The position numbers and the translations under genes were made by a program. Of a DNA stretch of 64,000 nt, positions 53,431 to 64,000 are shown piece by piece. Under the pieces are notes generated by a model. That model was given only the letters and a program-made list of their open reading frames with translations. It did not search any database and was not told where the DNA came from. The stretch comes from Balanoglossus misakiensis. Its lineage: Eukaryota; Hemichordata. The stretch spans positions 8,308,001 to 8,372,000 of the forward strand of contig CM082580.2 of assembly GCA_040954595.2 (NCBI GenBank), given 5' to 3'. How positions within the stretch are numbered: the first letter of the stretch is position 1; each line of letters starts with the position of its first letter.

Positions 53431-56400
53431 AGGCAATATGTACAATTATACAAGACACAGAAACGATCGCTCGGGTATTAAATGTCAGTATAGAATATCT
53501 TCGGCAATTGCCTCCCAATTCTCGTTTGATGGGTTCTATTCGAAATGACCACCATGTGTTCCCCCACCCCCGCATATTTTAATCCTTTCATGCATCGTTG
53601 TCTTGGCTATAGAAGACAACATATTAGCAAAAGCAATGTCACCATCTGCGCTCGGGCAGAATCGGTTTTTCGCGTATCCAAAGCAGCTATACTTTTGAGT
53701 TTAATCCTCTGTGTTAAACATTGGTGCTGCCAGATAAGAGCCACATGGGCTATTTGCGTATAAATTTAGTAAACTCTTGAAACCGATTTCATCAAAATAA
53801 TGGAAAATGGCTCTGCGTGGACTGAGTCGTAATGGTTTCTCTCACATCATTCTGCGCGTCGGTAGACAGCAAGGTGCGATTCGCCTGCAGACCTATATTT
53901 TTGTTTTGCGAATGATTTATTGGGAAGTGTCCCACAGAAAATAGCAAATGACAACGTCGATCCTCACGAAGTCCTTCAATTTTTACCGTCGCCCCCCGGT
54001 TGAAGCTTCCGCTATCGTGTCGTGATCGGCTAAGACAACTTCAGGGACTTCATTTTCTACGAAAGTGTTTTCCTGCAGGGCTGCATTGCCAAGTGTCAAC
54101 GACTCGCGCTCACGCGACCTTTTATAAGTCCCCTGTTTACGTGCATACGAAGATTGCCATGGAAACGTGAAAGAACATCACAACAACAGCAACGAGCGGT
54201 GATGCCGGCCGGATGGAAGCTCAACACTCCCGACTTGACAAGTCCCTCATGACTTGTTTTACATTTCTGGAGGATTTCGTCAAATTTCACACGAGGTCAT
54301 TTTAGCGTGGACTAAGTTTCATTCACGTCCTCGGCGATCTAAAAGTACTCTCACATCACTTGATTAAAGTATAGTGTAGCATATTACCACCGGTGTAAGA
54401 TTCTGCCCTTGTATTTTGGCCAAGCTTATGTCCATGGCATAAAAATCCTTTCCTTGGCGACCCAGATCTTAGATCTGACGCCACCTGAACCTGCTATCCA
54501 ATGATAAAGCTTCATATGGTCATGGATACTGGTACATGTAATTATAAAAGTGCAATGTTGCACTCAGTGGCACATTAATAAAAACTTGAGTTATGCATAG
54601 AATTGTTTTGCAGCAAAGACGAGTATTAAGGCTGCGCCTAAAAGGTTTCAGTGAACAATGCAATTTATGGGAAATACTGCGTCATGTTTGACAGCAGAGG
54701 AAAGGAGGACGTGAACTTTTTTAGGTGCAGTGAACTTCCCCTTATGCGCATGCTCACCCACAAGGCAACAACTGTGGTAATAGCAAAATTCACACAGCAC
54801 ACGCGGTAAAACTTCACGTCGATCGCAGGGTATGGACGGTGTCATCGCGATCTGCTGGCCTTGATTTCAACCGCTTTTTACGTTTTATTTACGAAGCAAT
54901 AGAAAAAAATCAAAGCAACTCATCATTCTTTGAGCGATTTTATGGCGTATGTTTTTGGGTCAATCGGATAGGTCAGGAGGGTATTACCGCTGTGCTCTGG
55001 TAATGTCACCTTTTGCAAAGTGTCACTTTACACATGGGGCGGGGAACTTCTCACATGCTTTGAAACCGGAGGTGAAACAATATCGCCAATTGTTTTCGTT
55101 AAAAGGCTTTTCCTGTCCAAAACATGAAGCCAAATAAATACATTTCATACTGGATATGAATCTTTGTGCATGCCCTGCTGTGTCCTATACTTTTTTTTAT
55201 CGTGCGAGGATTCTGAATATTGAATATCAAACATATAAGTCTGCTTTCTGAAACAGCTTTTACTGTAACCAAACTACGAATAAAACGCTACCGCGTACCG
55301 CAGATTTACGTACTCATTTTGAGCACTTTTAAACGGAACAGAAGGTATAAAAACACGGCATGCCTTCGGTACTGTTTCATGTGCTACTTCTTCAAACAAT
55401 TAAACATCCAACAAAAACCGACGGCGACTTTCACAACTCGATGCACGTGGAGCATCGCGAATCGTTGCCAACGGCCAGAAAGCGCGCCAAGCTATCACAC
55501 ACGGTTTTACTGTAGACACAGCACGCTCAGAAGTTTACACATGTCGAAGCGAAACCTCTTGACACTGCCACGCTGGGCAGCAAGTTTCGGTGATTTTTGA
55601 CAAACCAGACACTCGATTGTCTTGTTGCTCGCGGGCACCGCATTTGTACGACGTCCAGCGGTCGTTTGCAATAACTTGGCCGTGAGCCACTGCGACTGAA
55701 GATGAAACCGCACAACGTTACATTACTCGCCCTCCACGGGGGTTTCGTTCAAGGATTTTATTTGTCGTCTTTTTTAACTAGCATATAACAACGAAAGGCG
55801 CATCAAAGGTAACAGCGTTTTTTTCTGCAGTCTGAGATGAGAGAAAGTTCAAAATTTGAACATGCAACTCCATAGTAACGTCGGTTACTGGGGTATTTCA
55901 TAATAACATTATTGTTAACGTACGTGCATGGAGAGAGTTTCCCAGATGGTGCGAGTCACGTATTGTAAGCGCGTATGCATTGGATGGTAATTAGGCCTAT
56001 CATGCCTATGACGTTCAGCAGTGCACGTCGCCAAAAATACATGGACAGTGACGAGTTATCATGAAACTTTTATCGGCTCGAACAACTTGAACAAATTTGT
56101 GTTACGTAGGAGAAGTTTTCTTTTCTGAGGGGGGAGGTGTTACGTAGGAGAAGTTTGCTGTTGTTTTGTGACCAGGTGTGTTTTCGCTTACTTTCGTAAT
56201 TTGAATATTTGCGTGACCAGGTGTTGTGCATACATTATTCTTCCCCATGTAAAAAGTCCGCACGTTGTGTTGCGGCGTAGCTGCTAATTTGGACTTGCCC
56301 GTGTGAGCTGTTCCGTTCCTCGCCGGCTTGTAAGCTGTACCGTATTTCATGCTGCCCTGGTCTGGAAACCGCGCCCAGAAGCCGTGCTACCTCATGAGGA

Positions 56401-56822
56401 ATTCGTCTGAAAGCCGTGCCGTCTACCGGGGAATTGTGCGAGAACGCTACTCGGACTGAACGTCGCTGTTGGAACTGCCATGGCGTTGGTCGTGGTCGTC
56501 GTGCGCTACGGAGCCTTGGACTTTAGTCTTTCATTTCCCACACCTGGTCACATTTAAGGTAGTCACTTATTTTGTGTGTTTTTTTCCCCAGTGTACAACC
56601 ATTTTATATTTACCAATGTTTAGTTGTAGTAATTAAAAGTTTCCATAAGCAAGGAAATAACGTGTGGTGTGCCCATTGTTGACCGTCTTTGTTGCGTGCT
56701 GCGCTGGTTGGTTCACCAAAGCGAGCCATTCAGTAAGTCTGTTTGCTCACTGCCCTGTTTCGTAACTGAACGGCCAGCGTGTCGTAACATTTGGTTTTGC
56801 GCATTTATTATGTAATTTGATT
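53431..56822. repeat. Left part of tandem-duplication unit A (matches 60571-64000)
   Basis: The sequence from AGGCAATATG at 53431 onward recurs from 60571 with an offset of 7140 that drifts by small indels near the end. Identity is complete by eye up to 54575. Three substitutions follow (54576, 54579, 54591), then none until 55648, then many differences plus indels through the LTR. The match continues past the LTR to the window edge. The unit therefore probably spans 53431-60570 and includes the NMRAL1-like gene. No coding exon is recognised in this part. Confidence 0.9.
56100..56789 (+). mobile_element. Solo-LTR-like element (690 bp)
   Basis: The element starts TGTTACGTAGGAGAAG and ends GTGTCGTAACA, so it has the TG...CA ends and short inverted termini of an LTR. 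It is flanked by the direct repeat TTTG (56096-56099 and 56790-56793). A near-repeat of TGTTACGTAGGAGAAGTTT occurs 41 bases inside, and GTGACCAGGTGT occurs twice. An ATTAAA signal (56632-56637) sits in the 3' part. No internal retroelement gene is present. A member of an LTR-retrotransposon family is inferred; the lineage is unknown. Confidence 0.7.
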
Positions 56823-57187
56823 ACATTTAGACGTACAGCCACAATCAGAGGTGCTCAAAGGATCCTAGTGGATCTTTACACGTTTAGACCATAAAAAAGA
56901 CGTACATGTACACTTATCACAAGGTATGTAAAACCCAAACTGCTTATAAGTATCCGCGTACCTTTTTACAAGTAAAAGTGGAGTCCGTAAACCTTATAAG
57001 GATTTTACTTCGGCAGCAAATCACAACCAATAAGGAGTCTGGTACCGTGTCCCATTCCCGTCGCTGGCTGCGCTACGCTAAAAGAAAAAAAGGCTGAGTC
57101 AGACCAAGGTCAGACTGCTGCATGCCAAAGGTCCCGACCGTTGGATCAAAGGAAATTTCGAAGAACTCCGTGTACACGTACTTGAAA
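56823..57187 (+). other. 5' flank and 5' UTR of the NMRAL1-like gene
   Basis: This stretch lies between the LTR flank and the NMRAL1-like start. An in-frame upstream ATG (57122) would add 22 residues (MPKVPTVGSKE...). No TATA box is clear. A retroelement promoter lies only about 400 bp upstream, so some regulatory influence from the LTR is possible but not shown. Confidence 0.5.
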
Positions 57188-57332
57188 ATGGCCAAGACTA
57201 TCGCAGTGTTCGGTGCTACTGGACTTCAGGGGGGTGCTGTTGCAAGGGCTCTGTTGAAGGAATCTGGTTACGCTGTGCGTGCAGTTACCAGGAACCCCGA
57301 CAGTGACAAGGCAAAGGTTTTAAAACAACTCG
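57188..57332 (+). CDS. NMRAL1: NmrA-like family protein 1, coding exon 1 (NAD(P)-binding motif)
   Basis: This is the first of five coding exons that join into a 906-base coding sequence (301 residues; human NMRAL1 is 299). ATG at 57188 has A at -3 and G at +4 and aligns with the family start. The alternative ATG at 57122 would add 22 residues not expected in the family. The exon carries beta-1 and the dinucleotide loop GATGLQGG (Gly9, Gly12, Gly15), then VRAVTRNP, in which the Arg typically contacts the NADP phosphate. It ends in phase 1 at donor GTAAGT. NMRAL1/HSCARG is an atypical short-chain dehydrogenase relative that senses the NADPH/NADP ratio in the cytosol and is reported to modulate argininosuccinate synthetase and NF-kB signalling in mammals. 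Enzymatic activity is not established for the family. Confidence 0.93.
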
Positions 57333-57564
57333 GTAAGTGAATAGAGCGATCAAGACGTGAACCGGAGTTATGGTTGACGTAAACCTAGCTTTCAATTATA
57401 GAGAGACAATTACAAGGTGACCTACATCGCATCTCTTGGCGTGGCACCCTCAGCCAGATTTGCACGACTTGTGTGTTCATTTCACGCTTGACCTATCACT
57501 TTGCGGAAAGCTCAATCGTGCTGAGTCACTGCAGATTTGCTCACGATCATTTACCATGGCACCT

Positions 57565-57582
57565 CCCCCCCCCCCCCCCCCC
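57565..57582 (+). repeat. Poly(C) run of 18 in NMRAL1-like intron 1
   Basis: An uninterrupted stretch of 18 C lies in the first intron (57333-57803). It is likely to be length-polymorphic and prone to sequencing error, and it creates a spurious long open frame through the intron. Confidence 0.9.
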
Positions 57583-57803
57583 AGCCACGCCCGGAAGGAT
57601 TTTACATGAAACACTATTAATGACAACTGACGGACTGAAAAGAATCGAATTAACGGCGAGATTTTTGACTGATGTTAGCAAAAAAACATGCCACATCTTG
57701 GGAACTATAAACTCGCATAACATAACAGGAACCCCAAGTCCAGAAACACCCTACTTTCCACTCATATTAAATATGTATTTCTGTCCTTTAAATGAACTAA
57801 AAG

Positions 57804-57931
57804 GAGCCGAAGTTGTTAAAGCCGACACAAACGACAAACCCAGTGTTGTTGCTGCCATGAGTGGTTGCTATGGAGTTTACGGAGTCACTAACTTTTGGGA
57901 GCACGCGGATATGGACAGAGAAATCACCCAG
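57804..57931 (+). CDS. NMRAL1: NmrA-like family protein 1, coding exon 2
   Basis: The exon encodes residues 50-91 after completing the split Gly49 codon: AEVVKADTNDKPSVVAAMSG, then CYGVYGVTNFWEHA. The acceptor is AAAAG/GAGCC (a weak pyrimidine tract) and the donor CAG/GTGGG, phase 0. The GxxxVxTNxWE segment corresponds to the end of beta-4 in the Rossmann fold and is strongly conserved in NMRAL proteins. Confidence 0.92.
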
Positions 57932-58421
57932 GTGGGATAAATTTACACATGTATTTATCTCTCTTTCAGTAAAATGAAATGGATTGTTTAGCTGTAACTT
58001 TGTTCTGTGTACCAAATGCAATTTCTTGTTCTACTCCAAACAAAGGTGTGTGTTCATCAACAAATAGAATTCGATTCAGGATAAAAACAAATCACTCGTG
58101 TAGTTTACTCTTTGCCAGTCGATTTTTGCCCACGTGAGGGCGCTTTCCATGCCCCTTGAGTGCCTAACATCATAAACAGAAAGTACTACAGTTATATGTA
58201 TACATGAATATGAAAGTCATGTTCTTGTGCAATTGGCCCATGTCTAAGTTTACTCTGACTGCAAAGTCCAAACATTCTGCTGTCAGACAATTATATATCT
58301 CTTCTTTGCCATCAACATACTTCATGGAGCTATAGATTAAAAGTAAAAAGTGCAGTTATTCACCAGGCAGTGGATATTTGCCTGATTGAGCAATCTTGCA
58401 TTGCTTTTGGGGTTTTTCCAG

Positions 58422-58665
58422 GGGAAAACCTTGGTAGACGCAGCCAAAGCCGCGGGGATCAAACACTTTGTGTACAGCACGTTGGCCAATGTGAAAGCTT
58501 TGATCGGGAAGCCGTGTCCGCATTTCGACGGTAAAGCTCTGGTCGAAGAATATATGGCTGAATCTTCAGGCGTGCCTTATACGTGCGTCCGATTTTCTGC
58601 ATACATGGAGAACTTTCTCGGTGATTTGAAACCTGTGGCTGTGAGTGACAACGTTCGTCTCTTGA
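58422..58665 (+). CDS. NMRAL1: NmrA-like family protein 1, coding exon 3
   Basis: The acceptor is TTTTTCCAG and the donor A/GTAAGT (phase 1). The exon encodes residues 92-172 and the first base of Asn173: GKTLVDAAKAAGIKHFVYST, then HFDGKALVEEYM, then PYTCVRFSAYMENF. The YS following beta-5 and the HFDGKxxVEEY helix are family hallmarks. The Tyr-x3-Lys catalytic pair of true short-chain dehydrogenases is not evident, as in other HSCARG-type proteins. Confidence 0.93.
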
Positions 58666-58879
58666 GTAAGTACTAGTATACACTGTTGGTGAAGACAATT
58701 ATCCACAATAGAATTTGGTGTTTTACCATGATTGAGTATATATATGCACAACTCTCAGTGATTTGAAACAAGTAATAATTTCATCAGTCTGCACAAGGTA
58801 TAAACGTTGGTTTTGCAACAAAAATTGCACAGATAAAATAATACGTTAATGAACCCCCTTAAACCTTGATGTGTTGCAG

Positions 58880-59073
58880 ATATTCCCATGGGAGATACGC
58901 CCTGGGATTTGGTGTGCATGCCAGATGCTGCGGCAATCATCGCAGCCATATTCAACAAGCCCTCCCAGTATCTTGGCAAACGGGTGATACTCGTCAGTGA
59001 AAGCATCACCCTAAAAAAATGCGCCGAGATCCTGTCCCGACACTTTTCGCCGCTGGTTTTCGAAGCAAGTGAT
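58880..59073 (+). CDS. NMRAL1: NmrA-like family protein 1, coding exon 4
   Basis: The acceptor is GTTGCAG and the donor GAT/GTAAGT (phase 0). It completes Asn173 and encodes residues 174-237. It opens with IPMGDTPWDLVCMPDAA, the segment equivalent to the LPTGDVPMDGMSVSDLG region of human NMRAL1. It continues with KPSQYLGKRVILVSE and KKCAEILSRHFSP, in the C-terminal subdomain that packs beside the nucleotide site. Confidence 0.92.
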
Positions 59074-59320
59074 GTAAGTGAAGCTGGGAATTCTCCACTT
59101 GCACACACAAAAATCTGGAACATCAACAGTAATTTGTTACAGTGTCAATGTGTGGGCTGGGTTCATCCCTTGTCGCACTCCGGTGCAATATCTCATCTCA
59201 TTCCGACAATGCTTCTGGTTAATGCATGTGCATAACTGTACATACTATGGAAATTCAAAATGGCCGCCAATCTCTGTACTAATGCATCATAAGTTAACAC
59301 TCTTGATGTTAATCTTCCAG

Positions 59321-59515
59321 ATAACACCGGATAAGTTTGCCAAGTTGGGTTTTCCTGGAGCTGAAGATTTGGCTGCTATGTTTGAATTTTACCAAGCTGA
59401 GGATCCCGCAACGAGGGACTACATCGACTCAAGAGGGCCAGATCTTCCCAAGTCGACCACTTTTGAGCAATGGGTCATAGCCAACAGAGAGGCACTCAAA
59501 TCGGCGTTCGCTTGA
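59321..59515 (+). CDS. NMRAL1: NmrA-like family protein 1, coding exon 5 (C-terminus)
   Basis: The acceptor is ATCTTCCAG; the stop TGA is at 59513-59515. It encodes residues 238-301. ITPDKFAKLGFPGAEDLAAM and MFEFYQ closely parallel the human [20 protein letters not shown] region, and TTFEQWVIANREALKSAF matches the family C-terminal helix. All four introns are short (214 to 490 bp), and every frame and phase closes, so the gene is intact. Confidence 0.93.
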   Translation: MTPDKFAKLGFPGAEDLAAMFEFYQAEDPATRDYIDSRGPDLPKSTTFEQWVIANREALKSAFA

Positions 59516-60570
59516 AAACACGCCAACATCCTTAAAATTAAGGGAGGGCATAGGGTATAGAGTGGATATTGTCTTGTGTCATTAGTGTGACCAAGTGCAA
59601 TTTTTATCTGGTCAAGCGATCAGATGCTTTGGAAAGCACTAAAATTTGATACCATTCGCGCAATCCTGGTCATTGTAGCCTGAATCACTTTCACAATTAA
59701 TTGTACTGTAACGGCAGAATATTATAGTTGTTTACTGCCAGATATATAAAAGGAGGAAAACGAATCTCACTAGCAGGGAAGTTTTTGAGGGTGTGAAATG
59801 TCTATAGTGTTATGCAGGAATGTGCTGTTGTAGTGTGTCTGAACAGCTGATTGTTGAGGGCGCTGTAACAAGTGAAAGAGTCCAGACATCAGTTACACTG
59901 GTTCTTTTTGCAAGTTTTTTTTATTGAACTTCTCTCCAGAAGTTACGGGTCAGTACATAAAGTCTCTAAAATGGTATATAATTTCACAATATTTCAAATC
60001 CCACAGACAGTGGAGAATAAATACTAACAATCCACCTACTCAAGCGCATCAAAAACGATGCGCTATTAATACCATCGGGCAATAAGTTAAGATTTTTCTC
60101 AAGAGTCTAATCATTTCAGTATTGTGATGAAATTTTTACGGTACCCCTTACTGGAAACAAGGGTGGTGTTTTCTAAGTATGCCCATTAAATTGAAAAATA
60201 ATTTGTTAAACACAGGTTGGGGTAATTCATGCAAATAAACCAGGTTAGATCTGTGAGAGCTCGCCCAAAATTACAGCTACTGACAACTTCAAAATAGAAA
60301 AGCATTGAAGAGAGGTGTTTCAAGAAAAGCAATCTTTGGTGTCCAACAGAAAAAAATTCAATGTCTTTTGACACTTCTTCATTCAATTCATACACTCAAA
60401 ACAGTCTACAGCTTTCATTTCATTTCATGATCACCTTTAAAAATCTTTCTGTTGCAATTCAGACTATACAGTATGATTTACAACATGCAAATATGATATA
60501 GCCCTTCTGTTTAAAGTGCAATATATGTCACATACAGCGACAAAAAAATCAAACTACATTTGCTTTAAAA
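59516..60570 (+). other. 3' UTR and downstream flank of the NMRAL1-like gene
   Basis: This is the sequence between the NMRAL1-like stop and the start of duplication unit B at 60571. AATAAA at 60016-60021 is a reasonable polyadenylation signal, giving a 3' UTR of about 0.5 kb. No other exon is recognised. Confidence 0.5.
60016..60021 (+). terminator. Candidate polyadenylation signal AATAAA
   Basis: This is a canonical hexamer 501 bases after the NMRAL1-like stop. Usage is not shown by sequence alone. Confidence 0.4.
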
Positions 60571-63500
60571 AGGCAATATGTACAATTATACAAGACACAG
60601 AAACGATCGCTCGGGTATTAAATGTCAGTATAGAATATCTTCGGCAATTGCCTCCCAATTCTCGTTTGATGGGTTCTATTCGAAATGACCACCATGTGTT
60701 CCCCCACCCCCGCATATTTTAATCCTTTCATGCATCGTTGTCTTGGCTATAGAAGACAACATATTAGCAAAAGCAATGTCACCATCTGCGCTCGGGCAGA
60801 ATCGGTTTTTCGCGTATCCAAAGCAGCTATACTTTTGAGTTTAATCCTCTGTGTTAAACATTGGTGCTGCCAGATAAGAGCCACATGGGCTATTTGCGTA
60901 TAAATTTAGTAAACTCTTGAAACCGATTTCATCAAAATAATGGAAAATGGCTCTGCGTGGACTGAGTCGTAATGGTTTCTCTCACATCATTCTGCGCGTC
61001 GGTAGACAGCAAGGTGCGATTCGCCTGCAGACCTATATTTTTGTTTTGCGAATGATTTATTGGGAAGTGTCCCACAGAAAATAGCAAATGACAACGTCGA
61101 TCCTCACGAAGTCCTTCAATTTTTACCGTCGCCCCCCGGTTGAAGCTTCCGCTATCGTGTCGTGATCGGCTAAGACAACTTCAGGGACTTCATTTTCTAC
61201 GAAAGTGTTTTCCTGCAGGGCTGCATTGCCAAGTGTCAACGACTCGCGCTCACGCGACCTTTTATAAGTCCCCTGTTTACGTGCATACGAAGATTGCCAT
61301 GGAAACGTGAAAGAACATCACAACAACAGCAACGAGCGGTGATGCCGGCCGGATGGAAGCTCAACACTCCCGACTTGACAAGTCCCTCATGACTTGTTTT
61401 ACATTTCTGGAGGATTTCGTCAAATTTCACACGAGGTCATTTTAGCGTGGACTAAGTTTCATTCACGTCCTCGGCGATCTAAAAGTACTCTCACATCACT
61501 TGATTAAAGTATAGTGTAGCATATTACCACCGGTGTAAGATTCTGCCCTTGTATTTTGGCCAAGCTTATGTCCATGGCATAAAAATCCTTTCCTTGGCGA
61601 CCCAGATCTTAGATCTGACGCCACCTGAACCTGCTATCCAATGATAAAGCTTCATATGGTCATGGATACTGGTACATGTAATTATAAAAGTGCAATGTTG
61701 CACTCAGTGGCACATGAAGAAAAACTTGAGATATGCATAGAATTGTTTTGCAGCAAAGACGAGTATTAAGGCTGCGCCTAAAAGGTTTCAGTGAACAATG
61801 CAATTTATGGGAAATACTGCGTCATGTTTGACAGCAGAGGAAAGGAGGACGTGAACTTTTTTAGGTGCAGTGAACTTCCCCTTATGCGCATGCTCACCCA
61901 CAAGGCAACAACTGTGGTAATAGCAAAATTCACACAGCACACGCGGTAAAACTTCACGTCGATCGCAGGGTATGGACGGTGTCATCGCGATCTGCTGGCC
62001 TTGATTTCAACCGCTTTTTACGTTTTATTTACGAAGCAATAGAAAAAAATCAAAGCAACTCATCATTCTTTGAGCGATTTTATGGCGTATGTTTTTGGGT
62101 CAATCGGATAGGTCAGGAGGGTATTACCGCTGTGCTCTGGTAATGTCACCTTTTGCAAAGTGTCACTTTACACATGGGGCGGGGAACTTCTCACATGCTT
62201 TGAAACCGGAGGTGAAACAATATCGCCAATTGTTTTCGTTAAAAGGCTTTTCCTGTCCAAAACATGAAGCCAAATAAATACATTTCATACTGGATATGAA
62301 TCTTTGTGCATGCCCTGCTGTGTCCTATACTTTTTTTTATCGTGCGAGGATTCTGAATATTGAATATCAAACATATAAGTCTGCTTTCTGAAACAGCTTT
62401 TACTGTAACCAAACTACGAATAAAACGCTACCGCGTACCGCAGATTTACGTACTCATTTTGAGCACTTTTAAACGGAACAGAAGGTATAAAAACACGGCA
62501 TGCCTTCGGTACTGTTTCATGTGCTACTTCTTCAAACAATTAAACATCCAACAAAAACCGACGGCGACTTTCACAACTCGATGCACGTGGAGCATCGCGA
62601 ATCGTTGCCAACGGCCAGAAAGCGCGCCAAGCTATCACACACGGTTTTACTGTAGACACAGCACGCTCAGAAGTTTACACATGTCGAAGCGAAACCTCTT
62701 GACACTGCCACGCTGGGCAGCAAGTTTCGGTGATTTTTGACAAACCAGACACTCGATTGTCTTGTTGCTCGCGGGCACCGCATTTGTTCGACGTCCAGCG
62801 GTCGTTTGCAATAACTTGGCCGTGAGCCACTGCGACTGAAGATGAAACCGCACAACATTACATTACTCGCCCTCCACGGGGGTTTCGTTCAAGGATTTTA
62901 TTTGTCGTCTTTTTTAACTAGCATATAGCAAAGAAAGGCGCATCAAAGGTAACATAGTTTTTTTTCTGCAGTCTGAGATGAGAGAAAGTTCAAAATTCGA
63001 ACATGCAACTCCATAGTAACGTCGGTTTCTCGGGTGTTTCATAATAGCATTATTGTTAACGTACGTGCATGGAGAGAGTTTCCCAGATGGTGCGAGTCAC
63101 GTATTGTAGGCGCGTATGCATTGGATGGTAATTAGCCCTATCATGCCTATGACGTTCAGCAGCTAGTGTACGTCGCCAAAAATACATGGACAGTGACGAG
63201 TTATCATGAAACTTTTATCGGCTCGAACAACTTGAACAAATTTGTGTTACGTAGGAGAAGTTTTCTTTTCTGAGGGGGGAGGTGTTACGTAGGACAAGTT
63301 TGCTGTTGTTTTGTGACCAGGTTCGTTTTCGCTTACTTTCGTAATTTGAATATTTTGCGTGACCAGGTGTTGTGCATTCATTATTTTTCCCCATGTAAAA
63401 AGTCCGCACGTTGTGTTGCGGCGTAGCTGCTAATTTGGAGCTGTTCCGTTCCTCGCCGGCTTGGAAGCTGTGCCGTATTTCCTGTTGCACTGGTCTGGAA

Positions 63501-64000
63501 ACCGCGCCCAGAAGCCGTGTTGTTTCATGCTGTCCTGGTCTGGAAACCGCGCCCCGAAGTCGTGCTACCTCATGAGGAATTCGTCTGAAAGCCGTGCCGT
63601 CTACCGGGGAATTGTGCCAGAACGCTACTCGGACTGAACGTCGCTGTTGGAACTGCCATGGCGTTGGACGCGGTCGTCGTGCGCTACGGAGCCTTGGTCT
63701 TTAGTCTTTCATTTCCCACACCTGGTCACATTTAAGGTAGTCACTTATTTTGTGTGTTTTTCCCCCAGTGTACAACCATTTTATATTTACCAATGTTTAG
63801 TTGTAGTAATTAAAAGTTTCCATAAGCAAGGAAATAACGTGTGGTGTGCCCATTGTTGACCGTCTTTGTTGCGTGCTGCGCTGGTTGGTTCACCAAAGCG
63901 AGCCATTCAGTAAGTCTGTTTGCTCACTGCCCTGTTTCGTAACTGAACGGCCAGCGTGTCGTAACATTTGGTTTTGCGCATTTATTATGTAATTTGATTA
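60571..64000. repeat. Tandem-duplication unit B, truncated by the window edge
   Basis: This repeats 53431-56822 in direct orientation. The junction is sharp: TGCTTTAAAA precedes AGGCAATATG here and CAAATGTTGC precedes it in unit A. The distal kilobase has substitutions, a 13-base deletion and a 45-base internal duplication relative to unit A, whereas the proximal 1.1 kb is identical by eye. The match still holds at the last base, so the unit extends beyond the window and should carry a second NMRAL1-like locus. Confidence 0.9.
63245..63966 (+). mobile_element. Solo-LTR-like element (722 bp), duplicated copy
   Basis: This is the counterpart of the element at 56100-56789 with the same TTTG flanks (63241-63244 and 63967-63970), so it arose through the segmental duplication and not through a second insertion. 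It differs by substitutions, by loss of 13 bases near 63439 and by an internal tandem duplication in which CTGGTCTGGAAACCGCGCCC occurs at 63490 and 63535. Confidence 0.7.

Noticed and set aside
1-64000. CRISPR arrays, operons, prophage or bacterial features
   Set aside because: Split genes with GT-AG introns, long non-coding stretches and animal gene families show a eukaryotic nuclear genome.

Overview
The window looks like nuclear DNA from an animal, most likely an invertebrate deuterostome such as a lancelet, hemichordate or echinoderm. Genes are split by introns with GT-AG borders, gene density is low, and there are microsatellites, LTR-type repeats and large tandem duplications. The two readable genes are a kisspeptin-receptor-like GPCR and an NmrA-like Rossmann protein. 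Kisspeptin receptors are expanded in those groups, but the sequence alone does not fix the species.

Bases 1-17556 hold the kisspeptin (GPR54)-like receptor gene on the minus strand. Three coding exons were assembled by eye: 17556-17173, 6432-6297 and 1651-1002. They join in frame into a 389-residue receptor with all seven transmembrane segments and the class-A motifs. Its first intron contains one copy of an apparently perfect 4810-bp tandem duplication (7916-12725 and 12726-17535). The duplication also copied most of coding exon 1. The extra copy has lost the normal start but has gained another in-frame ATG, giving a chimeric first exon.

Bases 17.6-44 kb are largely featureless non-coding DNA with simple repeats and scattered motifs. 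At 44.3-45.6 kb a promoter-like stretch (TCTCGCGAGA, ETS-CRE, E-box, CRE, CCAAT) precedes an exon encoding the first half of a THAP-type zinc finger. A foldback inverted repeat lies at 49.4-49.7 kb.

Bases 53431-64000 are a second tandem duplication with a 7140-bp offset at its start. Its first unit carries a complete five-exon NMRAL1-like gene (plus strand, 57188-59515). Its second unit starts at 60571 and runs off the window, so a second NMRAL1-like copy is predicted just beyond the right edge. Each unit contains a solo-LTR-like element (TGTTACG...CGTAACA, 4-bp target duplication). A 271-bp internally deleted relative lies inside each copy of the receptor-intron duplication.

The two recognised genes have no evident functional link. 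All exon borders are by-eye predictions from reading frame, splice consensus and family similarity. No search was run.
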